Part shown: positions 1-9,526 of the stretch, piece by piece
Layout: every line of letters begins with the position of its first letter
How positions within the stretch are numbered: the stretch's first letter is position 1
Assembly (NCBI RefSeq): GCF_008329905.1
Contig: NZ_CP032155.1
Span: 4,030,001-4,094,000 of the forward strand
Source: Mycobacterium sp. ELW1
GTDB taxonomy: Bacteria > Actinomycetota > Actinomycetes > Mycobacteriales > Mycobacteriaceae
Direction: 5' to 3'
Length of the DNA stretch: 64,000 nucleotides
Notes under the pieces: model-generated
What the model was told of the DNA's origin: nothing
Database searches by the model: none
Seen by the model: only the letters and a program-made list of their open reading frames with translations
Made by a program: the position numbers and the translations under genes

Positions 1-873
1 CATCATTTTCTTGTTCTCACCGGTGAAGACGTGGCCGTTCAGGTGCGCGATATTGCTGACATTCCACGTGGGGTCGGTCAGCAGAGGCACCGGCTTACCG
101 TCGTAGGCCGCCATCGCGTGCGGCCCGCCGAAGAACAGACCGCCGTCACCGCCGGTGAGGTTGGGGTCGAACGCGGCGTTGAACGTGTAGTCGTCGTTGA
201 TCACCTTTGCCCCGTCGCCGGTGACGACGAAACTGTCGAAAGTCGGGTGATTCTTCATCTGCGGCGAACCCGGGCCCGAGATGCCGGTGTCGAAGCCCAG
301 CGTGTGCACCAACTCGTGCATGATCGTCGCCTTGAAGTCGTCCGGGCTCTGGGTGCCGCCGTCGTCGTCCCCCTTGGTGACGTCATCGCCCAACGCCCAG
401 TTGGCGTTCCAGTTCACGTCGATATCGCCGTCGGGCTTGTCACCGTTGGCGTCCTCACCGGTGATCAGCTTCTGCTGCACCACCGTGCGGAAGTAGCCGG
501 CCGACTCGTCATCGACCCGGTCGCTGCTCGCCTGCGCCAGATGGTTGGGCTCGTTGTCGTCCGCGATCTTGTAGGTGAGGGTGACCGGTGTGGGAGCCAC
601 GATGTATGCGGCGATGGCGTTGGCGGCGTCGTTCAATGACGCTTTGGCTTCATCGGTCCAATGTTGATCCCCATCCGGGTAGATGAAGTCGAAGGTGATG
701 GTGTTGGCGGTGCCGTCGCCCTCCGTGAGGTGGGCGGGCTTGTCCGGACCTGCCGCGACGACACTCGAGGCCGCGGAACTCTCGGCCGTCGCCGGCTCCG
801 TCTGGGGCTGATTCGACGAACATCCCGACACGACGACACCGATGGCCGCACCTGCCGCTTGTCGCGATGCGAA
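1..873 (-). CDS. Putative secreted lipoprotein with HExxHxxGF zinc-metallopeptidase motif (partial, N-terminus unclear)
   Basis: The reading frame runs off the left edge, so the C-terminus is missing. It encodes a lipobox-like VVSGC (Cys codon at 820-822), a Ser/Ala/Thr-rich linker and a globular domain with HELVHTLGF at about 292-318. HExxH is the zinc-binding and catalytic motif of gluzincin and metzincin peptidases; no third metzincin His follows at the usual spacing, so the third ligand is unknown. The frame opens after a stop at 874-876 and has no ATG, GTG or TTG far enough upstream to encode a signal peptide. Joining the preceding frame near 855-860 would give a normal lipoprotein signal (an ATSG-type segment leading into AAIGVVVSGC), so a small indel is likely. 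Substrate is unknown. Confidence 0.6.
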
Positions 874-1061
874 TTACCGAAAAGCGTACGTCAGCAATTC
901 GCGGCCAGAAGGTGATTTCCGAGAACAGCCGCATCGGTGACAGTCGATGCGCAGGCAAATACCTTGCGCTGTACCGGATGTCGTGAAAGCCAGCGTCAAT
1001 ATCTCTGGTCGACGAAGAAGGCAGGAAAAGCGTGCGCAAACATGGCGTGCCGACCGCTGAC

Positions 1062-1367
1062 CTATTCGGGCAGCCGCAGCTCGGGCTTCTCGACCTCTTC
1101 GATGTTGACGTCCTTGAACGTGATAACCCGGACCTGTTTGACGAACCGTGCCGGGCGGTACATGTCCCACACCCACGCATCGGACAGGCGCAGCTCGAAG
1201 TAGACCTCACCGTCGGTGTTGCGCGGCACCAGCTCCACGCTGTTGGCCAGGTAGAACCGGCGCTCGGTCTCCACGACGTAGCTGAACTGCCCCACGATGT
1301 CCTTGTATTCGCGGTACAGCGAGAGCTCCATCTCGGTCTCGTATTTTTCGAGATCTTCGGCACTCAT
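1062..1367 (-). CDS. DUF2469 family protein (Rv2901c-like)
   Basis: This 101-residue acidic protein starts MSAEDLEKYE and contains the conserved block LANSVELVPRNTDGEVYFEL, recognised as the actinobacterial DUF2469 family (Rv2901c in M. tuberculosis). No signal peptide or membrane segment is visible. Its function is unknown. It follows rnhB and lepB on the same strand, which matches the conserved mycobacterial order, so it is probably the last gene of that cluster. A GAGGA sequence lies about 11 bases before the ATG. Confidence 0.88.
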   Translation of the reverse strand: MSAEDLEKYETEMELSLYREYKDIVGQFSYVVETERRFYLANSVELVPRNTDGEVYFELRLSDAWVWDMYRPARFVKQVRVITFKDVNIEEVEKPELRLPE

Positions 1368-1414
1368 CGGTTCAGCTGTCCTCTTTGTCTTGTCGTGGTG
1401 CTATCCATCTTGAC

Positions 1415-2128
1415 TCACACCTGATCGTCGCGCTGCAGCGGTGGGCACTCCATCACCATCTCGGTACCACCGGCACGTGCCACCCGCCGGACATTGATGT
1501 AGGAAAACCGGTGCTGACGGCACGGACCGAGGCTGGTCAGCGCCGCGCTGTGCGCCGGGGTGCTGTACCCCTTGTGGTCCGCGAAACCGTAACCCGGGTG
1601 TTCGTCGTCCATCGCCACCATCAGCCGATCGCGGCTGACCTTCGCCAGCACGCTGGCCGCCGCGATACAGGCCGCCGCGGCGTCCCCGCCGATCACCGGC
1701 AACGACGGCATCGGCAGTCCCGGCACCCGGAACCCGTCGGACAGCACATACCCCGGCCGCACCGACAGCCCCGCCACCGCGCGCCGCATCCCCTCGATGT
1801 TGGCCACGTGCACACCGCGGCGGTCGACCTCGGGAGCCGGGATGAACACCACGTGATAGGCCAGCGCGTAGCGGCGGATCAACGGGAACAGCTCCTCGCG
1901 CGCCTTCTCGGTGAGCTTCTTGGAGTCGTCGAGGGCTGAAAGGCTCTCCATCCGGTTCGGCCCCAGTACACAGGCCGCCACCACGAGCGGGCCGGCGCAC
2001 GCGCCCCGGCCGACTTCGTCGACTCCGGCGACCGGCCCCAAACCGCTTCGGTACAAAGCAGATTCGAGGGTGCGCAGTCCCGACGATTTGCGGATCACCG
2101 TCCGCGGCGGCCACGTCATCTCCGGCAC
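1415..2128 (-). CDS. rnhB: Ribonuclease HII
   Basis: The enzyme cleaves RNA in RNA:DNA hybrids and removes misincorporated ribonucleotides from [19 protein letters not shown] near the N-terminus carries the first catalytic Asp-Glu pair; DDSKKL and the later [10 protein letters not shown] and [17 protein letters not shown] blocks are the other RNase HII signatures. I chose the GTG at 2128, with AGGG about 7 bases upstream and only 2 bases after the lepB stop; an ATG at 2119 is the alternative and matches the M. tuberculosis N-terminus ([10 protein letters not shown]). Close spacing implies co-transcription with lepB. Confidence 0.93.
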   Translation of the reverse strand: MPEMTWPPRTVIRKSSGLRTLESALYRSGLGPVAGVDEVGRGACAGPLVVAACVLGPNRMESLSALDDSKKLTEKAREELFPLIRRYALAYHVVFIPAPEVDRRGVHVANIEGMRRAVAGLSVRPGYVLSDGFRVPGLPMPSLPVIGGDAAAACIAAASVLAKVSRDRLMVAMDDEHPGYGFADHKGYSTPAHSAALTSLGPCRQHRFSYINVRRVARAGGTEMVMECPPLQRDDQV

Positions 2129-2130
2129 GG

Positions 2131-2964
2131 TCAGCCCTGCTGCGGGTTGACCGAGGACACACCACCCCAGCGCGACGGCGGCCATGCGATGAACCGGGCC
2201 TTGCCGATGACGTTGCTCACCGGCACGGTGCCGGCCATGGGATCACCCGTGCACAGGATGCCCTTCTGGGCGTCGGCGGGCGTGCTGGTGCAGTGGGCGC
2301 GCGAGTCGGCCGAATGCGTGCGGTTGTCGCCCATCACCCACAGTCGGCCCTCGGGCACCTTGACTGGACCGAACTCATTCCCCAGGCAGGGATAGACGGC
2401 CGGGTCGGCCATCATCGTCTGCGCGTTCAGGTAGGGCTCGTTCAGCAGCTTGCCGTCGACAGTCAGCCCGGTGTCGGCACGGCATTGCACCGTCTGGCCG
2501 CCGGTGGCGATGACCCGCTTGACCAAGTCGTTCTCGTCGGGCGGCACGAAACCGACCACAGACAGCGCGTTCTCGATGTAGCGGACCGCGGTGTTGGTGG
2601 ACCGGATGGATTTGTATCCGACGTTCCAGTTCGGCGGGCCCTTGAAGACGATGACGTCACCGGGCCGCGGGTCACCGAACCGATACGTGACCTTGTCGAC
2701 CATGATCCGGTCGCCGACGCAGCCGGCGCAGCCGTGCAGCGTCGGCTCCATCGATTCCGACGGAATCAGGTACGGACGCGCGATGAACGTCAGCATCACG
2801 TAGTACAGGACTATGGCGATGGCAACGAGGATCGCGCCTTCGCGCAGCGCAGACTTCTTCTTCTCCCCGGTTTCCGGGGCCGCGTCGGCGGGACTGTCGT
2901 CCGCCCCGTCCGTCGCGGTGAGGTTGTCCGGCGTGGAGTCGTTCGAGCCCGTGTTGTCGGTCAC
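2131..2964 (-). CDS. lepB: Signal peptidase I
   Basis: This membrane-bound serine protease cleaves Sec and Tat signal peptides on the outer face of the membrane. An N-terminal Asp/Ser/Thr-rich cytosolic tail of about 35 residues is followed by one transmembrane helix (about residues 42-60), then the catalytic Ser in PSESM (about S71) and the general-base Lys in NDLVKRVIA (about K149). GDNR in the C-terminal half is box E. It is 277 residues long, typical for the actinobacterial form. It lies between rplS and rnhB, the standard mycobacterial arrangement, and serves the many exported proteins encoded in this window. Confidence 0.95.
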   Translation of the reverse strand: MTDNTGSNDSTPDNLTATDGADDSPADAAPETGEKKKSALREGAILVAIAIVLYYVMLTFIARPYLIPSESMEPTLHGCAGCVGDRIMVDKVTYRFGDPRPGDVIVFKGPPNWNVGYKSIRSTNTAVRYIENALSVVGFVPPDENDLVKRVIATGGQTVQCRADTGLTVDGKLLNEPYLNAQTMMADPAVYPCLGNEFGPVKVPEGRLWVMGDNRTHSADSRAHCTSTPADAQKGILCTGDPMAGTVPVSNVIGKARFIAWPPSRWGGVSSVNPQQG

Positions 2965-3018
2965 GTCGTCAGCGTAGTCAGACCGGCTGACCGGTCAGTG
3001 ACTCCAACACGTCGAAGC

Positions 3019-3360
3019 TCAGCGCTTCTCCTTGATCTTGGCCTTCTTGCCCCGCAGCTCGCGCAGGTAGTACAGCTTGGCGCGCCGCACGTCACCGCGG
3101 GTCAGCACCTCGATGTGATCGATGTTGGGCGAATGCACCGGGAAGGTGCGCTCGACACCGACGCCGTAGCTTTCCTTGCGCACGGTGAAGGTCTCGCGAA
3201 TGCCACCGCCCGAACGACGGAGCACAACACCCTTGAAGACCTGAACGCGCTGCTTGTTGCCCTCGATGACCTTCACGTGGACATTGATGGTGTCCCCGGG
3301 GCTGAAGGTCGGGATGTCGTCGCGCAGCGACGCCTGGTCGACGAAGTCCAGCGTGTTCAT
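3019..3360 (-). CDS. rplS: 50S ribosomal protein L19
   Basis: L19 sits at the 30S-50S interface of the ribosome. The 113-residue product carries the family blocks [26 protein letters not shown] and [10 protein letters not shown], and ends KKAKIKEKR. The ATG at 3360 has AAGGA about 9 bases upstream and gives the same length as M. tuberculosis L19; the GTG at 3369 sits directly on the Shine-Dalgarno sequence and is rejected. A candidate promoter is at 3499-3527, leaving a leader of roughly 130 bases. Confidence 0.97.
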   Translation of the reverse strand: MNTLDFVDQASLRDDIPTFSPGDTINVHVKVIEGNKQRVQVFKGVVLRRSGGGIRETFTVRKESYGVGVERTFPVHSPNIDHIEVLTRGDVRRAKLYYLRELRGKKAKIKEKR

Positions 3361-3498
3361 CGGTGACACTTCCTTGCGGTTCGCGGCGCAGCCACCTGCC
3401 TGCGCGGAAAGCGCTGGCGATCGCCGGGCCGATGGATTCGGGCACGTGATGTTTGGCGCAGCAGGCGGAAAAGTCCCAGCCCGCGCGGCAACTGCTCA

Positions 3499-3527
3499 AT
3501 TGTGCCAGATGCACCGCGAGCAGTGAA
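3499..3527 (-). promoter_or_regulatory. Candidate promoter of rplS, sharing two sequence blocks with the rpsP upstream region
   Basis: On the minus strand, TTCACT (3522-3527), a 17-base spacer and CACAAT (3499-3504) form a plausible -35/-10 pair. The 10-mer CTGGCACAAT covering the -10 and the 12-mer GGTCGCGCGATT just upstream (3527-3538) are both repeated exactly in front of rpsP. Within the roughly 300-base stretch from 3361 to 3669 between rplS and the divergent LppW-like gene I see no other gene; it holds both promoters and the rplS leader. Confidence 0.5.
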
Positions 3528-3669
3528 ATCGCGCGACCCGCCGAGGGCCCGCTGATCTGTCGACGAACTAGACGCGCGGTGTAGAAAAGGTACCGTTAAC
3601 CTGGACTAAGGTCGGGCGGCAACGCGGCACCCCGGATCTCAGCTTCTACCGGCCCCCGAGGAGATGGAC

Positions 3670-4602
3670 ATGCGACGGCATCTGTCGATGCTGGTCACCG
3701 GCACCGCGGCGGCCGTGATCGGCGTGCTGGTAGCCGCGTCGTCCGCTCAGGTGAACGCCGGTCCGAGCGACACAGCGGCCCGCCCGGTGAACCTGCTGTC
3801 CGCCGACCCGAACGCCATCGCGCAGGCCCCCGCCCTTGCCCCGCTGCCCGACGCGCCGCCGGACGCCTCCACCAATCTGGATGTGCGCGCCAGAGAAGCG
3901 GCGTCGGAGGCCGCGCAGGACGGCGCCGACATCAGTTTCACCTTGCTCGACCGCACCACCGGACGGACCCTCAAGGGCGGTGACGACGCCCCGTTCCCGG
4001 TCGCGTCGGTGAGCAAACTGTTCATCGCCGACGATCTGCTGCTGCAGGTGGCCAAGGGCCAGCGCCAGCTAACCCCGGCAGAGCAGCAGTCCTTCGACGC
4101 CATGCTGCGGTCCTCCGACGACAGCGCCGCCGAAGTGTTCTGGGGCGAAGGTGGCGGCAGCGCGATCATCAGCAGGGTCACCGCGCGATACGGGCTGACA
4201 TCGACCAGCGCGCCGTACGACGGCAACTGGTGGAACACCATGAGCACCACCGCCGACCTGGTGCGGTACTACGACATGCTGCTCGACGGTGCGGGCGGAC
4301 TGCCTGCCTCACAGGCTGCGGTCATCCTCGGCGACCTCTCGGCGTCGACCCCCGCCGGGGTCGACGGCTACCCGCAGCGGTTCGGCATCCCCGACGGGCT
4401 GTTCGCCGAACCCGTTGCGGTCAAACAAGGTTGGATGTGCTGCTGGAACGGCGGCAACTGGCTGCACATGTCCACCGGGGTGATCGGACCGGACCGGCGC
4501 TTCGTGCTGGCCGTGGCCTCACTGCAGCCGGTCGACGATGCGACTGCGCGCAACACCATGACGCAAGCCGTCAAGACGATGTTCCCCGGCGGGCGGATCT
4601 GA
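3670..4602 (+). CDS. LppW-like exported serine-hydrolase-fold protein
   Basis: The protein has a signal peptide (RRHL then a hydrophobic stretch ending ASSAQVNA), a Pro/Ala-rich linker, and a beta-lactamase-like domain with SVSK as a candidate SxxK nucleophile motif near residue 113. Position next to rplS and overall character match Rv2905 LppW of M. tuberculosis, a predicted lipoprotein. No lipobox Cys is present here, so it should be secreted or cleaved rather than lipidated. The start at 3670 is preceded by GAGGAG with a 6-base gap; the ATG at 3664 abuts the Shine-Dalgarno sequence. The true reaction is unknown; a penicillin-binding or esterase-like role is only a family inference. Confidence 0.78.
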   Translation: MRRHLSMLVTGTAAAVIGVLVAASSAQVNAGPSDTAARPVNLLSADPNAIAQAPALAPLPDAPPDASTNLDVRAREAASEAAQDGADISFTLLDRTTGRTLKGGDDAPFPVASVSKLFIADDLLLQVAKGQRQLTPAEQQSFDAMLRSSDDSAAEVFWGEGGGSAIISRVTARYGLTSTSAPYDGNWWNTMSTTADLVRYYDMLLDGAGGLPASQAAVILGDLSASTPAGVDGYPQRFGIPDGLFAEPVAVKQGWMCCWNGGNWLHMSTGVIGPDRRFVLAVASLQPVDDATARNTMTQAVKTMFPGGRI

Positions 4603-4615
4603 TCCCGCACCGCGC

Positions 4616-6838
4616 CTAGCGACGCGGCGGCCCGTGCGGTGCCGGCGGTCCCGGCGGGGGCTGACGGAATTCGGCGCGGGTCCGGAATGGCCGGGTCGGT
4701 TCATTGCCGACGGTCGCTGCCACGGCTGTTGAGTTCGCCATCGGGCTGGCGAGCCGGGTCGTCGGTGCGGTCGGGCTGGCAGCGCGTCGCGGACCGAGCA
4801 CCAGCGGACGGGTGGCCTGATCGCTCTCGTCGTCGTTCTGCTCGAGCACCCTCCGAGCGATCCGCTCGATCGCGCCCTGCACCTGCATACGGTCGGGCCG
4901 GCCGTCGAATTCGGGCGAGCGGGTGAGAGTGTCGGTGATCCAACTCGCCAGCATGTTGCGGGCGTGGTTCACTTCCGCGGCGCCGGCCGGGGTCAGCCAC
5001 AGCTGATCGCCGCTGCGCTGGGCGTAGCCGTTCGCGACCAGCCGGTCGAACGTCGGCTCCAGGATCTCGACCGGCACCCGGTGGTGGGCGGCCACGGCGC
5101 TGAGGTCCGCTGTGCCGGCCACCTGCGCGTGCCGGTAAATCCGCAGCGCGGCCCACATCAACGGAACATCGAGGCGGGTGCCGCCGGCTCGAGCCAGCGC
5201 CGGTAGGTGCTGGCCGCGGCTTTCCCGCAGCAGTCGGCTGACCGCGACCTCCAGCACTTTCTCGGCCGGTTCGGTGGTCGGCATGCCGAAGCCCTCGCCA
5301 AGGTCGGTGCTGCCGGTGGCGGCCGCGTCGCGCAGCGGTACCTGCTTGAGGAACAGCGCGAGTACGAACCCGACGATCGCGACCGGCGCCGCGAACAGGA
5401 ACACCTTGCTCAGCGAGTCGGCGTAGGCGTCGACGATCGGCGCGGCCGCTGCGGGCGAGAGCTTGTGCAGCGCCTGCGGGGACTGCGCGACCTCGGCCGA
5501 GGCACCGCTGGTGGCCAACGCCGCAGGCAGCCGCTCGGCCAGGAAGTTACTGAACAGCGAGCCGAAGATCGCGGCGCCGAACGAACTTCCGATGGTGCGG
5601 AAGAAGGTGACTCCCGAGGTGGCCACGCCCAGGTCGGTGAAGTCGACGGTGTTCTGCACGGTCAAGATCAGCACCTGCATGCTCAGCCCGATCCCGGCGC
5701 CGAGGACCAGCAGATCCAGCGACTGCACGAGCGTCGAGGTGTGCGCATCCATCAGCGACAGCAGGATGAAGCCGACCGCCATGGTCGCGGTGCCCATAAT
5801 CGGGAAGATCTTGTAGCGCCCGGTGCGGCCGACGATCACACCAGAGGTCAGCGAGGTGGCCAGCAGACCGGCGACCATCGGCAGGGTGTGCAGGCCGGAC
5901 ACGGTGGCCGACACCCCGTCGACGAACTGCATGTAGGTCGGCAGGAACGTCAGCGCCCCGAGCATCGCGAATCCGACGACGAACGACAGCACGCAACACA
6001 CGGTGAACACCGGGTCGGCGAACAGCCGGATCGGCAGAATCGGCTCGGCCGCCCGCTTTTCGACGAACACGAACGCCACCAGGATCGCCACCGAGCCGAC
6101 GAACAGACCGATGATCGTCGGCGATCCCCACGGATAGGTGGTGCCACCCCAGCTGGTGGCCAGGGTCAGGCCGGCCGCGCCGAGACCGACCAGCACGATG
6201 CCGGGATAGTCGATGACCGGTCGGGAGGTACGGCCCAGCGCCGGAATCGCCACCGCCGCCACCGCGAGGACCACCACCGCGACCGGCACGTTGACCCAGA
6301 ACGCCCACCGCCACCCGAGGTGGTCGGTGAACAGCCCGCCCAACAACGGGCCCACGACGGTGGTGACGCCGAACACCGCGCCCAGGGCGCCCTGGTAGCG
6401 GCCGCGTTCGCGCAGCGGGATCACTTCGCCGATGACCGCGACCGCGGTCACGGTGATCGCACCGCCGCCGATGCCCTGCAGCGCGCGGGAGGCGACCAGC
6501 ATCGACATCGATCCGGCCAGACCGCACAGCACCGACCCGGCCAGGAAGAACAGCACGGCCGCCTGGAATACCGGTTTGCGGCCGAACGTGTCGCCGAGCT
6601 TGCCGACGACTGCCGTCACGATCGTCGACGCCAGCAGGTAACTGGTGACGACCCACGACTGGTGGCCGGCTCCGCCGAGATCGGCGACGACCGTGGGCAG
6701 TGCGGTCGCGACGATGGTCTGGTCGAGGGCGGCCAGCAGCATGCCGAGCACCACAGCGAGGAAGACGAAGTTGCGCTGCCGGCCCGTCACCTGCGCAGCC
6801 GCCGGTGCTGGCGGAGCGCCGGTGGATGGACGAGTCAC
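4616..6838 (-). CDS. DHA2-family MFS drug exporter with C-terminal winged-helix-like extension
   Basis: The first 520 or so residues form a 14-helix major facilitator of the EmrB/QacA type: the N-terminal LDQTIVATALPTV motif, motif A (GKLGDTFGRK) and the antiporter motif C region (TTVVGPLLGG) are clear. Such proteins export hydrophobic drugs or lipids using the proton gradient. A cytosolic tail of about 200 residues follows. It looks like a winged helix (VAAHHRVPVEILEPTFDRLVANGYAQ, given here in part: ILEPTFDRLVANGYAQ, then LWLTPAG), the fold of MarR-type regulators. Rv1877 is the nearest mycobacterial relative I recall. GTG start with GAGGA 5-7 bases upstream. It is inserted between the lppW and trmD equivalents. 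Confidence 0.9.
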   Translation of the reverse strand: MTRPSTGAPPAPAAAQVTGRQRNFVFLAVVLGMLLAALDQTIVATALPTVVADLGGAGHQSWVVTSYLLASTIVTAVVGKLGDTFGRKPVFQAAVLFFLAGSVLCGLAGSMSMLVASRALQGIGGGAITVTAVAVIGEVIPLRERGRYQGALGAVFGVTTVVGPLLGGLFTDHLGWRWAFWVNVPVAVVVLAVAAVAIPALGRTSRPVIDYPGIVLVGLGAAGLTLATSWGGTTYPWGSPTIIGLFVGSVAILVAFVFVEKRAAEPILPIRLFADPVFTVCCVLSFVVGFAMLGALTFLPTYMQFVDGVSATVSGLHTLPMVAGLLATSLTSGVIVGRTGRYKIFPIMGTATMAVGFILLSLMDAHTSTLVQSLDLLVLGAGIGLSMQVLILTVQNTVDFTDLGVATSGVTFFRTIGSSFGAAIFGSLFSNFLAERLPAALATSGASAEVAQSPQALHKLSPAAAAPIVDAYADSLSKVFLFAAPVAIVGFVLALFLKQVPLRDAAATGSTDLGEGFGMPTTEPAEKVLEVAVSRLLRESRGQHLPALARAGGTRLDVPLMWAALRIYRHAQVAGTADLSAVAAHHRVPVEILEPTFDRLVANGYAQRSGDQLWLTPAGAAEVNHARNMLASWITDTLTRSPEFDGRPDRMQVQGAIERIARRVLEQNDDESDQATRPLVLGPRRAASPTAPTTRLASPMANSTAVAATVGNEPTRPFRTRAEFRQPPPGPPAPHGPPRR

Positions 6839-6891
6839 GCTTTCCTCAATACCCTTCCGCGACCGTGGCTAAGCTGCGCCGCGCCGTGCTC

Positions 6892-7596
6892 TCAGTCACC
6901 GATCCCCGAACCACCGAGCAGGTCCGGCCGGCGCTCGCGCGTCCGCTGCAGCGCCTGCTCGTGGCGCCATGCCGCCACTTTGGCGTGGTCGCCGGACAGC
7001 AGTACGTCCGGGACGGGCAGCTCGCGCCAAGTCGGCGGACGCGTGTAGCTCGGGCCTTCGAGCAGTCCGTCTTTTTCCGGCGAGTGCGAATCATCCTGGT
7101 GCGAGCGCGGATTGCCCATCACGTTGGGTAGCAACCGGACCACCGCTTCGATCATCACCAGCGCCGCGACCTCGCCACCGGCCAGCACGTAGTCCCCAAT
7201 CGAGACCTCCTCGACCCGCATCCGCCGCCGCGCGTCCTCGGCGACCCGCTGGTCGATGCCTTCGTAACGGCCACAGGCGAACACCAGATGCCGCTCCCCC
7301 GTCCATGCTTGGGCGTCGTTCTGGGTGAACAGCCGTCCGGCCGGCGTCGGGATCACGAGAACGGTGTCCTCGGTGCAGATCTCGTCGAGCGCCTCACCCC
7401 AGACCGGGGCTTTCATCACCATGCCGGGGCCGCCGCCGTACGGGGCGTCGTCCACCGAGTGGTGGACGTCGTGGGTCCAGCGACGCAGATCGTGCACGGC
7501 GAAGTCCACGATGCCGGACTCGATGGCCTTGCCGGGCAACGACTGTCGTACCGGGTCGAGATACTCGGGGAAGATCGAGATGACGTCAACCTTCAT
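6892..7596 (-). CDS. trmD: tRNA (guanine-N1-)-methyltransferase
   Basis: TrmD methylates N1 of G37 next to the anticodon, preventing +1 frameshifting. The N-terminus [13 protein letters not shown], the block [14 protein letters not shown], the trefoil-knot SAM-binding segment [10 protein letters not shown] and the later [20 protein letters not shown] are diagnostic. It is 234 residues, the usual length. It follows rimM by 11 bases in the conserved rpsP-khpA-rimM-trmD cluster. Confidence 0.97.
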   Translation of the reverse strand: MKVDVISIFPEYLDPVRQSLPGKAIESGIVDFAVHDLRRWTHDVHHSVDDAPYGGGPGMVMKAPVWGEALDEICTEDTVLVIPTPAGRLFTQNDAQAWTGERHLVFACGRYEGIDQRVAEDARRRMRVEEVSIGDYVLAGGEVAALVMIEAVVRLLPNVMGNPRSHQDDSHSPEKDGLLEGPSYTRPPTWRELPVPDVLLSGDHAKVAAWRHEQALQRTRERRPDLLGGSGIGD

Positions 7597-7607
7597 CGCT
7601 GCGCATC

Positions 7608-8138
7608 TCAGTCCAAGCCGTCCAGATCCAAAAGCCCTTCGGGAGGATCGATTTCGACGATCCCGTCGGCCAGAGACACCGACACCACGATCGCTCCGAC
7701 GAATGGCACCAGCACTTCGGCGCCGTCGGCGCCGCGCACCGCCAGCAGTTCCGCGCCTGCGGTGTGCAGCACTTCGGCGATCGAGCCGACGACGCGGCCG
7801 TCCACGGTCCGTACCGTCAGCCCTTCGAGCTGATGGTCATAGAACTCGTCGGGGTCCTCGATGGGAGGCAGTTCCGCGGAGTCGACGACGAACAGGTGGC
7901 CGCGCAATGCGTCGGCGGCATTGCGGTCGGACACCCCGCGCAGCCGTACCAACAGACGCCCGCCGTGCGGCCGGGCCGACTCGACGACGACGTCTTGGCC
8001 GCCGTCACCGCGAGATGGCCGCAGCCGCAACCGGTTTCCGACCGCGAACCGCTCTTCGGGGTCATCCGTGCGGACGTCGACCACCAGTTCCCCGGTGATG
8101 CCGTGAGCCTTGGCCACCCGCCCGGCGACGAGTTCCAT
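7608..8138 (-). CDS. rimM: Ribosome maturation factor RimM
   Basis: RimM assists assembly of the 30S head around ribosomal protein S19. The start [20 protein letters not shown] matches the family N-terminus, and the [12 protein letters not shown] block opens the PRC-barrel domain in the C-terminal half. It is 176 residues. It lies 5 bases after khpA and 11 bases before trmD, consistent with one operon for ribosome and tRNA maturation. Confidence 0.95.
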   Translation of the reverse strand: MELVAGRVAKAHGITGELVVDVRTDDPEERFAVGNRLRLRPSRGDGGQDVVVESARPHGGRLLVRLRGVSDRNAADALRGHLFVVDSAELPPIEDPDEFYDHQLEGLTVRTVDGRVVGSIAEVLHTAGAELLAVRGADGAEVLVPFVGAIVVSVSLADGIVEIDPPEGLLDLDGLD

Positions 8139-8143
8139 GGTCG

Positions 8144-8386
8144 CTACTGGTCGGTGTCCACCACGTCGACGCGGATCCCTCGGCCACCGATACCGGCGAC
8201 CAGGGTGCGCAACGCAGTCGCGGTGCGACCGCCGCGGCCGATCACCTTGCCGAGGTCCTCGGGGTGGACATGGACCTCAACCGTGCGTCCCCGCCGGTTG
8301 GTGACCATGTCGACGCGGACATCGTCAGGATTGTCGACGATCCCGCGGACCAGATGCTCCACGGCGTCGACGACGACCGAACTCAT
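8144..8386 (-). CDS. khpA: KH-domain RNA-binding protein KhpA
   Basis: The 80-residue protein is a single KH domain with the [11 protein letters not shown] loop, the GxxG signature that contacts RNA. It is the Rv2908c equivalent; in Gram-positive bacteria KhpA pairs with KhpB (Jag) and influences cell division and envelope synthesis. Its start overlaps the rpsP stop by 4 bases (8383-8386), indicating translational coupling. Confidence 0.94.
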   Translation of the reverse strand: MSSVVVDAVEHLVRGIVDNPDDVRVDMVTNRRGRTVEVHVHPEDLGKVIGRGGRTATALRTLVAGIGGRGIRVDVVDTDQ

Positions 8387-8859
8387 TCTGCGGCGGCCTC
8401 AGTGGACTCGGCAGCCTCGGCGGCCGGCTCAGCGGCGGGCTCGGCCTCAGCGGCCTCAGCCTTCTTGGCCGGGGCCTTCTTCTTCTTGGCCTGGGTGGCC
8501 TCGCCACCGGGGGCGCCATCGGCCTCGGCCAGCGCGGCATTGAACAGGTCCAGCTTGCTGGGCTTGGGCTCCTTGACCTTCAGCGTGCCCTCGGCACCGG
8601 GCAGGCCCTTGAACTTCTGCCAGTCACCGGTGATCTTCAGCAGGTTGAGCACCGGCTCGGTGGGCTGGGCGCCAACAGACAGCCAGTACTGCGCGCGCTC
8701 GGAGTCGATCTCGATCAGGCTCGGCTCTTCCTTCGGGTGGTAGCGGCCGATGACCTCGATCGAGCGGCCGTCGCGGCGGGTGCGCGCGTCGGCGACAGCG
8801 ATGCGGTACTGGGGGTTGCGGATCTTGCCAAGCCGGGTGAGCTTGATCTTGACAGCCAT
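8383..8859 (-). CDS. rpsP: 30S ribosomal protein S16
   Basis: S16 is an early-assembling 30S protein. The N-terminal 80 residues hold the family core ([13 protein letters not shown], then [18 protein letters not shown] and IGRYHP). The tail after about residue 110 is a low-complexity Lys/Ala/Glu/Pro extension, typical for mycobacterial S16. AGGAG lies 7 bases before the ATG. It heads the rpsP-khpA-rimM-trmD cluster, with a candidate promoter at 8988-9017. Confidence 0.97.
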   Translation of the reverse strand: MAVKIKLTRLGKIRNPQYRIAVADARTRRDGRSIEVIGRYHPKEEPSLIEIDSERAQYWLSVGAQPTEPVLNLLKITGDWQKFKGLPGAEGTLKVKEPKPSKLDLFNAALAEADGAPGGEATQAKKKKAPAKKAEAAEAEPAAEPAAEAAESTEAAAE

Positions 8860-8987
8860 GAACTAACTCCTGTGGGTATCACGCTGCAATTCAGCGATGC
8901 CGGCGGATTGCCGGATCCGGTTTTGCCTCGCGTGCGTGACCAGCCGGCGGCCCATCCATAACGGAAGCCGCGGTCGGACAGCCACCG

Positions 8988-9017
8988 ATTGTGCCAGACG
9001 GCCCTGGTCAGGTGTTA
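8988..9017 (-). promoter_or_regulatory. Candidate promoter of the rpsP operon
   Basis: On the minus strand CACAAT (8988-8993) is preceded by TAACAC (9012-9017) at an 18-base spacing. CTGGCACAAT and the upstream 12-mer GGTCGCGCGATT (9017-9028) are identical to the rplS upstream region, with 23 instead of 22 bases between the 12-mer and CACAAT. The leader to rpsP would be about 120 bases. Confidence 0.5.
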
Positions 9018-9042
9018 ATCGCGCGACCTGCCGCCGGCCGGA

Positions 9043-9459
9043 TCAGACGATCTTCTGGATGCACTTCTGCTCGACGCGCCGCGTCATCCGCCAGCCGTCG
9101 GGGGTACGGACGAACGCGTCGTCGTACCAGAGCCCGCAGAACATGATCTGGCCGTCGTCGCCGAGCGCCATCGGATTGAACAGGATCGTCCGCGACGTCG
9201 CGGTGTCGCCGTCGAGGCGGATGTCGAAGTTTCCGAGCATGTGGAAGTAGGCCGGGAAATTCGGCAGTACCTCGGCCAGCCAGGCCTTGACGTCGGGAAA
9301 GGTGCCCGCGATCCCACCCAGCTCGGTGTAGTCGATGTGGGCGTCCGGGGTGAAAACACGGTCCAGGTCGTCGAAGCGGCGGCTGTCGATCGCCGTCGAG
9401 TAGTCGACCAGCAGCTGCTGGATCTCCATCCGATCCGACATCTCTTCAAGGCTCAGCAT
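9043..9459 (-). CDS. SnoaL-like / NTF2-fold protein (Rv2910c-like)
   Basis: A 138-residue soluble protein of the SnoaL-like cone-barrel family. MEIQQLLVDYSTAID and the segment FDDLDRVFTPDAHIDY are typical of the N-terminal helices, and the C-terminal strands contain GLWYDDAFVRTPDGWRM. It corresponds in position and type to Rv2910c. Members include ketosteroid-isomerase-like enzymes and many of unknown substrate; no function can be assigned. An in-frame ATG seven codons in could also be the start. Confidence 0.85.
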   Translation of the reverse strand: MLSLEEMSDRMEIQQLLVDYSTAIDSRRFDDLDRVFTPDAHIDYTELGGIAGTFPDVKAWLAEVLPNFPAYFHMLGNFDIRLDGDTATSRTILFNPMALGDDGQIMFCGLWYDDAFVRTPDGWRMTRRVEQKCIQKIV

Positions 9460-9526
9460 GCGCGTGATTCAACACCTGATCGGTGGGCGCGGCCGGCGTG
9501 GTCCACACCTGCGGGACACTTTCTAC

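Noticed and set aside
167..190. TCGAAC...GTTGAAC, resembling a LexA box
   Set aside because: It lies inside coding sequence and does not match the second half-site.
5207..7048. Long open frame opposite the MFS gene
   Set aside because: Low-complexity Arg/Gln/His composition and no recognisable motif; the opposite strand has clear transporter motifs.
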